From the NCBI GenBank assembly GCA_026008535.1, contig BRKX01000018.1:48415588-48479587 (forward strand): 64,000 bases of DNA, read 5' to 3'. Below the pieces are notes generated by a model. That model was not told the origin of the DNA. It saw only the letters and a program-made list of their open reading frames with translations, and searched no databases. Source of the stretch: Perilla frutescens. Taxonomy: Eukaryota; Streptophyta; Magnoliopsida; Lamiales; Lamiaceae. A program made the position numbers and the translations under genes. This document shows, in pieces, positions 1 through 11,059 of this stretch (within the stretch, counting starts at the first letter, position 1; every line of letters starts with the position of its first letter).

Positions 1-611
1 ACATTAAGTTCAACATAGAATGTCAATGTCAGATAGCACTCAACAATTTCTATTATGGACACATGTAAATTATTGCAAATTTTTCGAATGGTTTGATACG
101 GATTGTAGTTTGGTAGTATCATGAGTATGTAACGTGTTCGACAATTTTAGTGAGAGGTAGAGTTGATGTGTTTGATCATATTATTGTTGGAGTGTAAAAT
201 AAAATTTGGGAATAACATGTCATATTTTAAAAAATACACGTGTGTACGCGTGGTGTCACGTCAACTTTAATTGGTCGAAATGTGAACTGATATTATAATT
301 GCAAAATGATGAAAGTTTGTGTTGTGGAGCTAATCTGTTAAAGTTTGAGTTAAGAATTAGAATTAGTGTAACATTTGTGACATTTAAACCGATTAACTCT
401 ATAATAAATTATAATATGACTTATTTGACATTAATACAATGAGAGCTAAATAATAAAATCTCTGATGACCATCATTGCATGTCACACGCACACACACAAT
501 TAAACCATTAACCTGAAAAATAATATTTTTGGGGTGAATATTATTCACGGTGGTGACTGCATGTATCCACGTCACACGCACGTCGCCCAATTAAACCATC
601 AACCTGAAAAA
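1..611. other. Intergenic DNA with a 48-bp direct repeat
   Basis: No gene seen. Positions 477-523 and 570-617 are direct copies about 93 bp apart (shared core: attaaaccat then aacctgaaaaataat), with CA-rich tracts in the first copy. The rest is AT-rich without a recognisable element. Confidence 0.5.
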
Positions 612-817
612 TAATTTGTATCATTTGTATCATTAAAAAGTATATTCTAGAAAAAAAATAAAGAAAAAAATGTTAAAATTAGTATCAATCTAAACACTAA
701 AAAGTATCATTCAAAATTTAAAAAAGTATCACTTGTGTCCCTAAAAAATATCACTCGTTTTGACGATTTTTTTGGTCAACGCGTTAACCGGATGATGTAC
801 ATCTTATGTACAAGAGT
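612..817 (+). mobile_element. 5'-truncated MITE, family A
   Basis: The sequence matches the right half of the MITEs at 15957-16308 and 53902-54279: runs of agtatcatt and aaaaagtat, then tttggtcaacgcgttaacc, and the terminal block gatgtacatcttatgtac. The left inverted repeat is absent. The left breakpoint of the downstream 2.465-kb tandem duplication falls inside it, near 759-763. Confidence 0.7.
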
Positions 818-904
818 ATTTACATTCATATATTTATATACTAAATTCATGATTAAACATAATTTTATTATTGTACATAAATATTTTTTAATAATATCCA
901 TCGT

Positions 905-1125
905 ACATTACATAGGTGGTATACTAGTTAATCCACCGATATCGGTAAGATATACTAAAATAAAGGTACAGTAAAGGTATGTCATTTTTTCATACCGAAC
1001 TTAAGGTATACCGTTAGAAGGTCTACCTAATGTTAAAGTAAGATAACGATATGTATTTTCTCCATATCGTACAAGTAAGGTATGGTGAAAAAAGTAAGAT
1101 ATATCTTACCGTGCCACCCCTATGA
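905..1125. repeat. GGTATACC-rich repeat, end fragment (copy 1)
   Basis: A cluster of ggtata and tatacc words ends in taccgtgccacccctatg. Read in reverse, that end is taggggtggcacggtaa, which resembles the ends at 60297 (taggggtgtcaaggta) and, in reverse, near 6903. The block recurs inside the tandem duplication at 3370-3590. The terminus resembles hAT-type ends, but I see no target-site duplication. Confidence 0.55.
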
Positions 1126-1155
1126 CCAATAAATAAGACTTAAATATCGATCTAC

Positions 1156-2088
1156 TTATACATAATCATTAAAAAGATTCAAATGAAAGTTTATTATACG
1201 ATTGTTGAAACATTTGTGCATATAAGCAAGTGCTCCCGAGCCTACTACCTTGGCCCACCTAGGAAGAGTTGCCTTTAGAATGTGGAATTTTGAGACTTCT
1301 CCCATCTTCAGCATGTGAAATTGGTGAGGCTTTTTCTTTTTGTCAATAGCCTCCTTTTTAGCATCCACGTCTAACAGTGTCTCAGGCAGTTCTCCCTTCT
1401 TGAAGATCTCATCAATTTGAAAACGAGTCGTTGCTTCATTTGAAAATTGCAGACCACAGTAGATCAGCTCGAGTGCTAGAATGCCGAACCGCCATATATC
1501 AATCTGTTGACCAGTCGATTCGAGGATTCCCACTGGCTCCAACTCCCAACTTTTAGACGGCTTCAGATAATGCCAACTCATGTTACAAGCATCTTCAAAT
1601 AATTCCACCACCGATGCTCCATATCCAGGTTTAATTTCACCTTTTCCATCGATGTAAACATGACTGGTGCACAAATAGGTCACACACTCTTTTTTCGATT
1701 GAACAACCTCCATCCCCACCAAAACTTCATACAATACATACCAAATCCATTTTTCGGCCATCAGGCCATTAAATTTTTTAATCATTAACTCATACATGGA
1801 CCCCATGTCCATGTAATCTAACATTAACGCATACCTCCATTCCACGTTAAATTGATCAACGACGCGCATCATCTTCACAGCAGCTGCAGCAGAAGCATCT
1901 CTCATTTTAATGTTTTTTCTTGTATCATATTTCAAATTTTGATATTCGACTATTTTCTCCTCCATGATCACCTTCGCAGCCACCAACATCTTATTTGAAT
2001 CATTCTCATTTTTTCCTTCTTTCTTCACAAACATGGCCCGATACACATAATTTTGCCAAAAAAAGATAATAATCATATGAATGATCAT
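1156..2088 (-). CDS. Degenerate STE20-like protein kinase ORF, copy 1
   Basis: This single-exon ORF of 310 codons reads as a serine/threonine kinase domain nearest the plant STE20/GCK group. Visible landmarks are the VYRA end of the glycine loop (residues 15-18), a VAAKV lysine motif (K39), EVLVGME in the helix before the catalytic loop (121-127), IDGKGEIK (146-153) and DIWRFGILALEL (around 200). The catalytic loop HRD is replaced by YLCTSH, DFG by GYG, and the glycine-rich loop is largely missing. Family knowledge says such a protein cannot phosphorylate normally, so it is a pseudokinase or a decaying pseudogene. The C-terminus past the kinase fold is short. No introns or convincing promoter were seen. 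Copy 2 at 3621 has a stop, which supports decay. Confidence 0.5.
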   Translation of the reverse strand: MIIHMIIIFFWQNYVYRAMFVKKEGKNENDSNKMLVAAKVIMEEKIVEYQNLKYDTRKNIKMRDASAAAAVKMMRVVDQFNVEWRYALMLDYMDMGSMYELMIKKFNGLMAEKWIWYVLYEVLVGMEVVQSKKECVTYLCTSHVYIDGKGEIKPGYGASVVELFEDACNMSWHYLKPSKSWELEPVGILESTGQQIDIWRFGILALELIYCGLQFSNEATTRFQIDEIFKKGELPETLLDVDAKKEAIDKKKKPHQFHMLKMGEVSKFHILKATLPRWAKVVGSGALAYMHKCFNNRIINFHLNLFNDYV

Positions 2089-2379
2089 TGGTCACACATG
2101 TACACACTTGTATGATTAATAGTAAGTTTATTAAATATCTAGAATACCCTTAATTCAATTTTCATTTTTTCTCCCTCTCCTTACATTAGTTTTGAGAATT
2201 CAAATTTGAATTTTTTTCTCTCTTCTCATTACTTATTGATATATTTAATACTAAAATAGTGTTCTATTTCTTTTTGTTTACGCAAAATATTAAATCTTTG
2301 ACACATCTACTTACATCAACATTATTCTTTTTAAATCATCTAATTTTCACAATTCATTCATATTATAGGAAGTGAGGTT

Positions 2380-2585
2380 GGTATTTGGTATAGTTTTATT
2401 GGTATGGATGAAAAAAATCGAATTAAATTCAATTTATTTGCCGAAGTGAAGGTACTTACCGGATGCCGAAGTGAAAGTATTTACCGGATGCCGAAATGAA
2501 GGTATTTACCGGATACCAGTAAATACCTTTACTTCGGTATCTACAACGGTACGGTATGACAACATATACGTTGCATATCTATAAT
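2380..2585. repeat. Short tandem repeat gtatttaccggatgccgaa
   Basis: Three to four degenerate 29-bp units of the form 'ccgaagtgaaggtacttaccggatg' (split here as ccgaagtgaagg + tacttaccggatg) precede an inverted version (ggtatctacaacggtacgg). It lies at the head of the satellite-like DNA and recurs at about 4845-5050 in the second duplication copy. Confidence 0.55.
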
Positions 2586-3224
2586 ACAATATTTAGTAAG
2601 TTTATCTTAAAAGTTATGTTTTGATATTTAATTTAATACCTAACTTATAACTAAAAATAGACTATTTGAAATAAAAATGTAATAAATAATAATCTTTTAT
2701 TTTTTCGATTAATAAAATTAAAAGTTAACATGAATAATCAATAAAAATTAAAATAAAATGATGTATACATAAATTATAAGATATAAAATTATTTCAATAG
2801 AATAAAAGATAAATTAAATTATGTAATACATAATAATCTTTTATTCTTTTTCAATTTTTAAAACTAAAAGTTAACAAGAATGATTGAAATGATTAAAAGA
2901 AAATGAGATATATTTATAAAAAAATAATATGTAGTTTGTTCATCGTAAAAGTTCAGAAACATATAATATTTAATATAATTTAATAATTAAATTATAATTA
3001 AAAATCAAACAATATAAAAGCAAATGTAATTAATAAATAATAATTATATTATTTTTCAATGTTTAAACTAAAAGTTATAATGAATGGTCTAAACATTTTA
3101 AAGAAAATGAGATATACTATTCAATAATATAATATTTAGACCTTAGTATGTTTATTATGAAAGTTTTGAATATTATAAATTTCATATAAGTTAATACTTA
3201 AAGTATAACTATAAATTGATCAAT
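2586..3224. repeat. AT-rich satellite-like DNA (duplication copy 1)
   Basis: Very AT-rich degenerate units share the words aactaaaagtta, aatgtaataaataataatc and aaaatgagatat with the regular 205-bp array at 5598-6640. No coding potential is seen. Confidence 0.55.
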
Positions 3225-3620
3225 TTGACGATTTTTTTGGTCAACGCGTTAACCGGATGATGTACATCTTATGTACAAGAGTATTTACATTCATATATTT
3301 ATATACTAAATTCATGATTAAACATAATTTTATTATTGTACATAAATATTTTTTAATAATATCCATCGTACATTACATATGTGTTATACTAGTTAATCCA
3401 CCGATATCGGTAAGATATACTAAAATAAAGGTACAGTAAAGGTATGTCATTTTTTCATACCGAACTTAAGGTATACCGTTAGAAGGTCTACCTAATGTTA
3501 AAGTAAGATAACGATACGTATTTTCTCCATATCGTACTAGTAAGGTATGGTGAAAAAAGTAAGATATATCTTACCGTGCCACCCCTATGACCAATAAATA
3601 AGACTTAAATATCGATCTAC

Positions 3621-4510
3621 TCATACATAATCATTAAAAAGATTCAAATGAAAGTTTATTATACGATTGTTGAAACATTTGTGCATATAAGCAAGTGCTC
3701 CCGAGACCACTGCCTTGGCCCACCCAGGAAGAGATGCCTTTGGAATGTGGAATTTTGAGACTTCTCTCATCTTTAGCATGTGAAATTGGTGAGGCCTTTT
3801 CTTTTTGTCAATAGGCTCATTTTTAGCATCCACGTCTAACAGCGTCTCGAGCAGTTCTCCCTTCTTGAAGATCTCATCAATTTGAAAACGAGCTGTTGCT
3901 TCATTTGAAAATTGCAGACCACAGCAGATCAACTTGAGTGCTAGAACGCCGAACCGCCATACATCAATCTGTTGACCAGTCGATTCGAGGATTCCCGCTG
4001 GCTCCAACTCCCAACTTTTAGACGGCTTCAGATAATACCAACTCATATTACAAGCATCTTCAAATAATTCCACCACCGATGCTCCATATCCAGGTTTAAT
4101 TTCACCTTTTCTATCGATGTAAACATGACTGGCGCACAAATAGCTCACACACTCTTTTTTCGATTGAACAACCTCCATCCCCACCAAAACTTCATACAAT
4201 ACATACCAAATCCATTTTTCGGGCATCAAGCCATTAAATTTTTTAATCATTAACTCATACATGGACCCCATGTCCATGTAATCTAACATTAACGTATACC
4301 TCCATTCCACGTTAAATTGATCAACGACGCGCATCATCTTCACAGCAGAAGCATCTCTCATTTTAATGTTTTTTCTTGCATCCTATTTCAAATTTTGATA
4401 TTCGACTATTTTCTCCTCCACGATCACCTTCGCAGCCACCAACATCTTATTTGAATCATTCTCATTTTTTCCTTCTTTCTTCACAAATATGGCCGGATAC
4501 ACATAATTTT
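3621..4510 (-). pseudogene. STE20-like kinase pseudogene, copy 2
   Basis: This is the tandem-duplicate partner of the ORF at 1156-2088. Residue for residue it is nearly the same from MRDAS to the C-terminus (246 codons open at 3621-4361). Upstream, the codon matching a tyrosine in copy 1 (LKYDTRK) is TAG near 4382, separating the VAAKV lysine segment from the rest. Copy 1 carries three more alanines after MRDASA, a small trinucleotide length difference. HRD and DFG are missing here as well. Differences include P for A after LM and E for K near the C-terminus. Most likely a non-functional duplicate. Confidence 0.7.
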
Positions 4511-4839
4511 GCCAAAAAAAGATAATAATTATATGAATGATCATTGGTCACACATGTACACACTTGTATGATTAATAGTAAGTTTACTAAATTCTAGAAT
4601 ACCCTTAATTCAATTTTCATTTTTTTCTCCCTCTCCTTACATTAGTTTTGAGAATTCAAATTTGAATTTTTTTCTCTCTTCTCATTACTTATTGATATTC
4701 AATACTAAAATAGTGTTCTATTTCTTTTTATTTACACAAATATTAAATCTCTGACACATCTACTTACATCAACATTATTCTTTTTAAATCATCTAATTTT
4801 CACAATTCATCATATTATAGGAAGTGAGGTTGGTATTTG

Positions 4840-5685
4840 GTATAGTTTTATTGGTATGGATGAACAAAATCGAATTAAATCCAATTATATGTTATATGCC
4901 GAAGTGAAGGTACTTACCGGATGTCAAAATGAAAGTATTTACCGGATGCCGAAATGAAGGTATTTACCGGATACCAGTAAATACCTTCACTTCGGTATCT
5001 ACAACGGTACGGTATAACAACATATACATTGCATATCTATAATACAATATTTAGTAAGTTTATCTTAAAAGTTATGTTTTGATATTTAATTTAATACCTA
5101 ACTTATAACTAAAAATAGACTATTTGAAATAAAAATGTAATAAATAATAATCTTTTATTTTTTTGATTAATAAAATTAAAAGTTAAAATGAATGATCAAT
5201 AAAAATTAAAATAAAAAGATGTATACATAAATTATAAGATATAAAATTATTTCAATAGAATAAAAGATAAATTAAATTATGTAATACATAATAATCTTTT
5301 ATTCTTCTTCAATTTTTAAAACTAAAAGTTAACAAGAATGATTGAAACGATTAAAAGAAAATAAGATATATTTATAAAAAATAATATGTAGTTTGTTCAT
5401 CGTAAAAGTTCAGAAACATATAATATTTAATATAATTTAATAATTAAATTATAATTAAAAATCAAACAATATGAAAGCAAATGTAATTAATAAATAATAA
5501 TTATATTATTTTTCAATGTTTAAACTAAAAGTTATAATGAATGGTCTAAACATTTTAAAGAAAATGAGATATACTGTTCAATAATATAATATTTAGACCT
5601 TAGTATGTTTATTATGAAAGTTTTGGATATTATAAATTTCATATAAATTAATACTTAAATTATAACTATAAATTGATCAATTTGA
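4840..5685. repeat. Satellite-like DNA (duplication copy 2)
   Basis: Second copy of 2380-3224, differing by scattered substitutions. It runs directly into the regular 205-bp array. Confidence 0.6.
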
Positions 5686-6640
5686 AATAAAATGTTAATG
5701 ATAATCTTTTATTTATTTTTTAAATTTTAGACATAAAGTTATGGTGAATTAAAAAATATACTAAAATGAGATATTATATACAATATTATAATACTTAGTA
5801 TGTTCATCATAAAAGTTTAGGAAAATATTATATTTCATATAATTTAATACAAAACTCCTACCTAAAAATTGAACAATGTGAAATCGAATGTAATAAATAA
5901 TAATGTTGTATTCTTCTTTAATCTTTACACTAAAAATTATGATGAATTATCAAAAAAATTAAAATAAAATGAGATATGCTATACAATGCTATAATACTTA
6001 GTATGTTCAACATAAACATTTATGAAAATATTATATTTCATATAATTTAATACAAAACTCCTAACTACAAATTGAACAACATGTGAAATAACATGTAATA
6101 AATAATAATGTTATATTCTTCTTTAATCTTTAGAATAAAAGTTATGATGAATTATCAAAAAAAATAAAAATAAAATGAAATATGATATACAATGTTATAA
6201 TACTTAATTAGTATGTTCAGCATAAAAAACATTAGGAAAATATTATATTTCACATAATTTAATACAAAACTCCTAACTAAAAATTAAACAATATGAAATC
6301 AGATGTAATATATTATAATCTTATATTCTTCTTTAATATTTAAACTAAAAGTTATGATGAATTATATAAAAAAAATAGGATGAGATATGATATAAAATGC
6401 TATAATACTTAGTATATGTTCATCATAAACATTTAGGAAAATATTATATTTCATATAATTAATACAAAACTCTTAACTAAAAACTGAACAATGTGAAATC
6501 TAATGTAATAAATAATAATCCTATATTCTTCTTTAATCTTTAGACTAAAAGTTATGATGGATTATTGAGAAAATTTAAAATAAAATGAGATATCATATAC
6601 AATACCATAATACTTAGTATATGTTCATCATAAACATTTA
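5598..6640. repeat. ~205-bp tandem satellite, about five units
   Basis: The anchor cttagtatg(tt) recurs at about 5598, 5793, 5997, 6202, 6407 and 6612, a period of 195-205 bp. Each unit carries aaaatattatatttcata, tttaatacaaaactcct, aatgtaataaataataat, aaaagttatgatgaatta and aaaatgagatat in that order. The array ends by fusing to the GGTATACC-rich repeat at about 6645. The same junction occurs in reverse orientation at 60540-60612. Confidence 0.8.
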
Positions 6641-6905
6641 ATATAACGATAATTTCGATATAACCGTGAAATATTGGTATGGTACAGATCGAAATATGAT
6701 TACAGTTAGGTATACCGAATTAAGGTACGGTAAGGTATACCGAAATAAATGTATGGTAAATGCATGCATTATGTGTCATACCGAACTAATGTATACCAGA
6801 GGTAAAAGTACGATAACGGTACGATTTTTATCATACTGTAAATTAAGGCAAAATATAAGGTATGGTAAAAAAAAATAAGGCATGACATACCTTAACACCT
6901 CTAGT
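6641..6905 (+). repeat. GGTATACC-rich repeat, copy near the satellite
   Basis: Many ggtata/tatacc words lie between a satellite junction (tttaatataacgataatttcg) and an end reading ccttaacacctctag. In reverse this end matches the taggggtg-type end at 60297. It is homologous to 60285-60612 in opposite orientation. No ORF is credible. Confidence 0.65.
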
Positions 6906-7137
6906 GACTCATTCCCCCATTTCTTACTATACTACATATTACAAACATACAAAAAATCCAAAAAGATTGAAACTTTTATTTAGATCCACACATAATTTAG
7001 CTATATCTTCACAACTAATTTTCCCTAGAAAATAAAATACTTAATCTTACAATGACTCGATAAACCTAAGAAATCGAGTATATCTGAATAGCTCTCGAGT
7101 TGGCTCGATTCAACCACTAGAATCAAATCATATTTTT

Positions 7138-7286
7138 TGGGCCTCATATTTATTAATATAAAATGGGCCTAGTAATTTTTTTTAGTACAAATGGGCCTAG
7201 TAATTTTAAAGTGCGGGTCGATTAAACCCTGACCCATATACAAACCCCAAATAAATACACTACGCATCGCTACTGCAAAACCCTAG
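7138..7286 (+). promoter_or_regulatory. RPL18 promoter: three TGGGCC site II-like motifs and a telo box
   Basis: TGGGCC occurs at 7138-7143, 7164-7169 and 7192-7197, the last two within a short direct repeat (gggcctagtaattttt). An AAACCCTA telo box is at 7278-7285, followed by a pyrimidine-rich leader. Site II plus telo box is the known arrangement of plant ribosomal-protein and translation genes, and it sits 65-210 bp before the RPL18 start. Confidence 0.7.
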
Positions 7287-7349
7287 CTCTCTCTCTCCAC
7301 TCTCTCTCCACCATTTCGAGCAGGTGCGGCGGAAGCAGCCTCAGCAGCT

Positions 7350-9487
7350 ATGGTGCGCCGCCGATCTCAGTTTCAAACTTCATTTCGATGCAATTCTGCG
7401 AATTCATTTTTCTCTAATGGTGTGATTCCGTTATGTCCAGGGTATCGATTTGGTCGCCGGAGGTAAGAGCAAGAAGACCAAGCGCACCGCGCCTAAATCC
7501 AACGACATTTACCTCAAGCTTCTCGTCAAGGTATAAATCTCCCTCTCTGACTTTCTCTCTCTGGAGATTCAATTGTTTGATCTGATTTGTTAATTTTGGA
7601 TGTGATAGTTGTACCGGTTTCTAGTGAGGAGGACAGCGAGCCGGTTCAATGCGGTGATATTGAAGCGTTTGATCATGAGCAGAGTCAACAAGGCGCCGCT
7701 CTCGCTCTCTCGACTCATTCAGCTCGCGAAGGGCAAGGTAGTCGCTTTTGCTTTTGATTTTGTTTATGTTGTAGATTAGCGAACAAAAGAAATTACTGCA
7801 TTAATTGTGTTTGTGTTGCATAATATGTTTAATTTTATTAAATTACTAGGGTTGTGTTATTTAAATGTGATATTGGAATGATGAGATATTAGTATTTCGA
7901 TATTGTTGAAGAACATGCATAAGAGCAAGTACATTGTCAAAACACTGAATTTAATTCTCAACTCATTCAGCTCGAGAAGGGCACGCTTTTGATTTTGTTT
8001 GTGTCGTAGATTAGCAAAAAAGAAATTACTGAATTTATTGTGTTTGTGTTGCATAATATGTTTAATTTTATTGAATTAATAGGTTTCCGTAGTGTTGTCC
8101 AAATGCGATATTGAAATAATGAGATATTAGTATTTTGATATTGTTGGAGACCATGCATAATAGCAAGTACATTGTAAAAACACTGAATTTAATTATCGAC
8201 TCATTGAGCTCGCGAAGGGCAAGGTAGTTGCTTTTGATTTTGTTTATGTCGTAGATTAGCAAAAAAGAAATTACTGAATTTATTGTGTTTGTGTTGCATA
8301 ATATGTTTAATTTTATTGAATTAATAGGTTTCTGTAGTGCTATTCAAATGCAATATTGAAATAATGAGATATTTGTATTTTGATAATCTTGGAGAACATG
8401 CATAATAGCCAGTACATTGTCAAAACACTGAATTTAATTATTTTGTATTTTTGCACCTGCTCTGGATCTAGTTGCATGAGATTTTATTTTCTGTGATGAT
8501 GTTTGGTGATTATTGGTAAATAATAGTTCCCATTCTAATTATGTATAGAATATACAATGAATGGTTGATGATTTAAGAACTGTTGTCATCTGTAGGAGGA
8601 CAAGATTGTCGTCATTGTTGGGCCTGTCACCGATGATATTCGTGTGCACGAAGTCCCTGCCATGAAGGTTACCGCCCTGAGGTTTACAGAAAGAGCCAGG
8701 GCTAGGATCGAGAAGGCCGGTGGAGAATGCTTAACTTTTGACCAGCTCGCACTCAGAGCTCCCCTCGGGCAGAACACGGTAAATAATTACTCCAACATTT
8801 CTTTTATATGATTCCGCTATTTTTTATATGCATCTTGAATTCTTGATTACTTGATTTCATCCAATATGGATCATGCTGAACATATGTACCAAAGCTATCC
8901 TTCCATTACTTGTGTGTTTATATGTGGTGATATTATTTTGTGGAATGAGGAATTTAGAACTTAGTTTTGCCACTTTAGCAGCTCATTTTATTCCTTCATT
9001 TTCATATTTAACCAAAATCTTATATGGGATTTTTAAGTTCAGCAAGAAATTCTGAGACGTGATTTTTGACATCAAAAACTTGTTTCTGCAATGTCAAGAA
9101 ATGCACCTCAACTTCGTTATGGCTTTACTTCGACAAAATACTTGCTATAAATTTGGTTGCCATGTAGTATATATATCATATAGCAAAGTGATACAATTTT
9201 GAGATGAAATCCAAGACCTAGATGGCACCACAGATATCTAGGGTTTAACTTTCGAACTTTGATAAATATAGGGTCCCCGTCTAATCGGACTTCTTGAACA
9301 TCAGCTAACATGTGGTTATGCGTTACAGGTACTCCTGAGAGGTTCTCCTAAGGCTCGTGAAGCAGTGAAGCACTTCGGACCAGCTCCGGGTGTGCCACAC
9401 AGCCACACGAAGCCTTACGTGCGAGCTAAGGGAAGGAAGTTCGAGAAAGCCAGAGGAAGAAGAAACAGCAGGGGTTTCAGGGTTTGA
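7350..9487 (+). CDS. RPL18: 60S ribosomal protein L18 (eL18), five exons
   Basis: Exons read by eye: 7350-7352, 7441-7530, 7609-7737, 8596-8778 and 9329-9487, giving 187 residues, the usual length for plant L18. Exon 1 is only the ATG; intron 1 starts with GT immediately after it. The protein begins [16 protein letters not shown] and contains [53 protein letters not shown] and the basic tail [11 protein letters not shown]. These are conserved landmarks of eL18, a structural protein of the large cytosolic ribosomal subunit. All introns are GT-AG. Intron 3 (7738-8595) contains two extra degenerate copies of the exon-3 end. The promoter has site II and telo-box motifs. No damage is seen, so it should be functional. 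Confidence 0.97.
7711..8440 (+). repeat. Three tandem ~245-bp units spanning the RPL18 exon 3/intron 3 border
   Basis: The exon-3 end cgactcattcagctcg plus about 220 bp of intron recurs at 7711, 7959 and 8197 (periods 248 and 238 bp). Unit 2 has lost the donor (aagggcacgc). Unit 3 keeps gggcaag followed by gtagtt, a plausible decoy donor. All units share tgtttgtgttgcataatatg, split here as tgtttgtgttg + cataatatg, and acattgt(c/a)aaaacactgaa. Confidence 0.9.
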
Positions 9488-10177
9488 GTTAATTATTTGT
9501 TACCATCAAATTTTACTCTTTGTTTGCAGCTAAAAGTGAGATTTTGACCTTGTCTCTCAATATTTTCTGGATGCAAATTATATTTTCTAGTTCCAATTAA
9601 ATTTTTGGCTTAGAATATATACATTTTGGCAATGATTTATGTTTGTGTACGGTTATCCTTAAATCATGTTTCTAAATTGCAATTACATATTTTTTTGTCA
9701 CATCTTCGTTATATAAAACACAAAATCAGATATATGTTGATTTTATATTATTTGCAGCAGTTGCAACAATAAACATGAACAAAATAAGAAATGTTAATTA
9801 CAGGCTTCGACGATCTCTTATATCTAAATGAATTGTTAATCGACAATAAAAAAATGTTAATTATAGGCTTCGACAATCTCTTATATTTAAATGACTTGTT
9901 AATCGGCTACACATGTAATAATCATGTTCTAGCATGAGAAAAAGAGTTTATTAAAGCATGTAAAATGATGAAAAAAGACAGTTGACCTCACCTTTGAGCT
10001 TGTGAATAAGCTCAAAAGTAAATAAACGAGCCAAGTTCGAATCCGACAATAAGTTCACGAACATATAAAAGAACAAGGTTATGAGCTAACAAGTCAAATA
10101 TCTTTAGGCATGCATTCGAGTATATACATATATATAGAGATATATATAGAGAGATTTGATATGCTGAGCGTATATTA
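9488..10177. other. Intergenic, with a 66-bp direct repeat
   Basis: RPL18 3' flank. A direct duplication of aatgttaattacaggcttcg... lies at about 9790-9835 and 9853-9900. A gagcttgtgaataagctc / aacgagccaagttcg stretch near 9990-10050 resembles hAT-like subterminal DNA. No gene seen. Confidence 0.5.
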
Positions 10178-10344
10178 TGAGCACCATCCACTAGTTAAAA
10201 CTCTTCTATATTTTCTCATGGCGTCGTCCCTCCTTGTCAAATTCTTTTTTTTTCCTTCACCAAACTAATGTAACACAATTCAGAATTTGATGAGGACGTC
10301 GTGAGAAAAAATAAATTTTTTTTCTCAGAAGTAGATGATGCTCA
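10178..10344. mobile_element. Small foldback element (~167 bp)
   Basis: The left arm starting tgagcaccatccact and the right arm ending agtagatgatgctca are imperfect inverted repeats of about 65 bp (shared inner words ttttctca, gcgtcgtcc / gacgtcctc, caaattc). No ORF. It looks like a small MITE. Confidence 0.55.
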
Positions 10345-10787
10345 CACAAGTAACTCAACGTCTCAAATCTCCTCTCTGTATATATTCAAACTTGAGGTTC
10401 AAGCTTAATTCGTTAACTAAATAATTAAATATTTGATTTCTTCTTCTACTACCTCTTTTATTTTATTTTTAAATTGAAATCTAAGCATAGTTCAATTCAT
10501 ATACATATGCACATCTAATCTATTCTACGAAATGTAGCATCTACAATATATTTTCAATCCAAAATTAGCATATCTGAATTCATTTCAGATGGGGCCTAAT
10601 CGAACATCCATCGTCGGGTTCGTTGTAATAAACCAAACAAATGAAATCCTCTATCGTTTCATCTCATACTCTCGAGTCTCAAACATGCATCACGTGCATA
10701 AAATAACACCATCAATACATACCCGAAATGAAAATCCCAACCATAAACTTATTGGAGAATTTTGGCTAACTATTCATCTTCTAGTTT

Positions 10788-10840
10788 CTCCCACATCGTT
10801 TTTAATGAAGAGAAAAGATAATTATTATTAGTATAAAATA
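10788..10840 (+). promoter_or_regulatory. snRNA promoter: USE and TATA box
   Basis: TCCCACATCG, the plant upstream sequence element, is at 10789-10798, and TATAAAATA starts at 10832. The gap of about 33 bp is the Pol II spacing; Pol III snRNA genes in plants have about 10 bp less. TATA lies about 32 bp before the U2 start. Confidence 0.9.
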
Positions 10841-10863
10841 ATAGGGCCAACAATTGAAAATTC

Positions 10864-11059
10864 ATACCTTTCTCGGCCTTTTGGCTAAGATCAAGTGTAG
10901 TATCTGTTCTTATCAGTTTAATATCTGATATGTGGGCCATGGGCCCACACGATATTAAATTTATTTATTTAGGGGAAAAGCCCACTAAAGTAGCTTGCTA
11001 TTTGGGCTTTTATGCGTCGCCTTTGCATTACACTACAGCATTTTCGGGCGCACCCCATT
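10864..11059 (+). ncRNA. U2: U2 spliceosomal snRNA
   Basis: The sequence starts ATACCTTTCTCGGCCTTTTG and continues through the invariant branch-site recognition region GTGTAGTATCTGTTCTTATC. The Sm-site area follows, then a 3' stem-loop ending in gggcgcacccc. Length is about 193-196 nt, as in plant U2. The 5' half is identical to the highly conserved U2 core as far as I can read. Complete USE, TATA and 3' box indicate a transcribed gene. U2 pairs with the intron branch point in the spliceosome. Confidence 0.96.

Larger units (their letters stand above)
759..5685. repeat. 2.465-kb tandem segmental duplication (two copies)
   Basis: Positions 759-3225 are repeated head-to-tail at 3226-5685 with only scattered substitutions and small indels. 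Each copy holds the right end of a family-A MITE, a GGTATACC-rich repeat, a degenerate kinase ORF on the minus strand, and AT-rich satellite-like DNA. The three borders (near 759, 3224 and 5681) share the pentamer TTTGA, suggesting a microhomology or unequal-exchange junction. High similarity across non-coding DNA implies a fairly recent event. Confidence 0.9.

Noticed and set aside
735..974. Short frame over the MITE end and GGTATACC repeat (also at 3257)
   Set aside because: It covers non-coding repeat DNA and is duplicated only because the whole segment is.
8586..8777. Minus-strand frame opposite RPL18 exon 4
   Set aside because: Shadow of the real exon; no match to any family.
10589..10831. 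80-codon frame upstream of U2
   Set aside because: It runs over the snRNA promoter and resembles nothing known.
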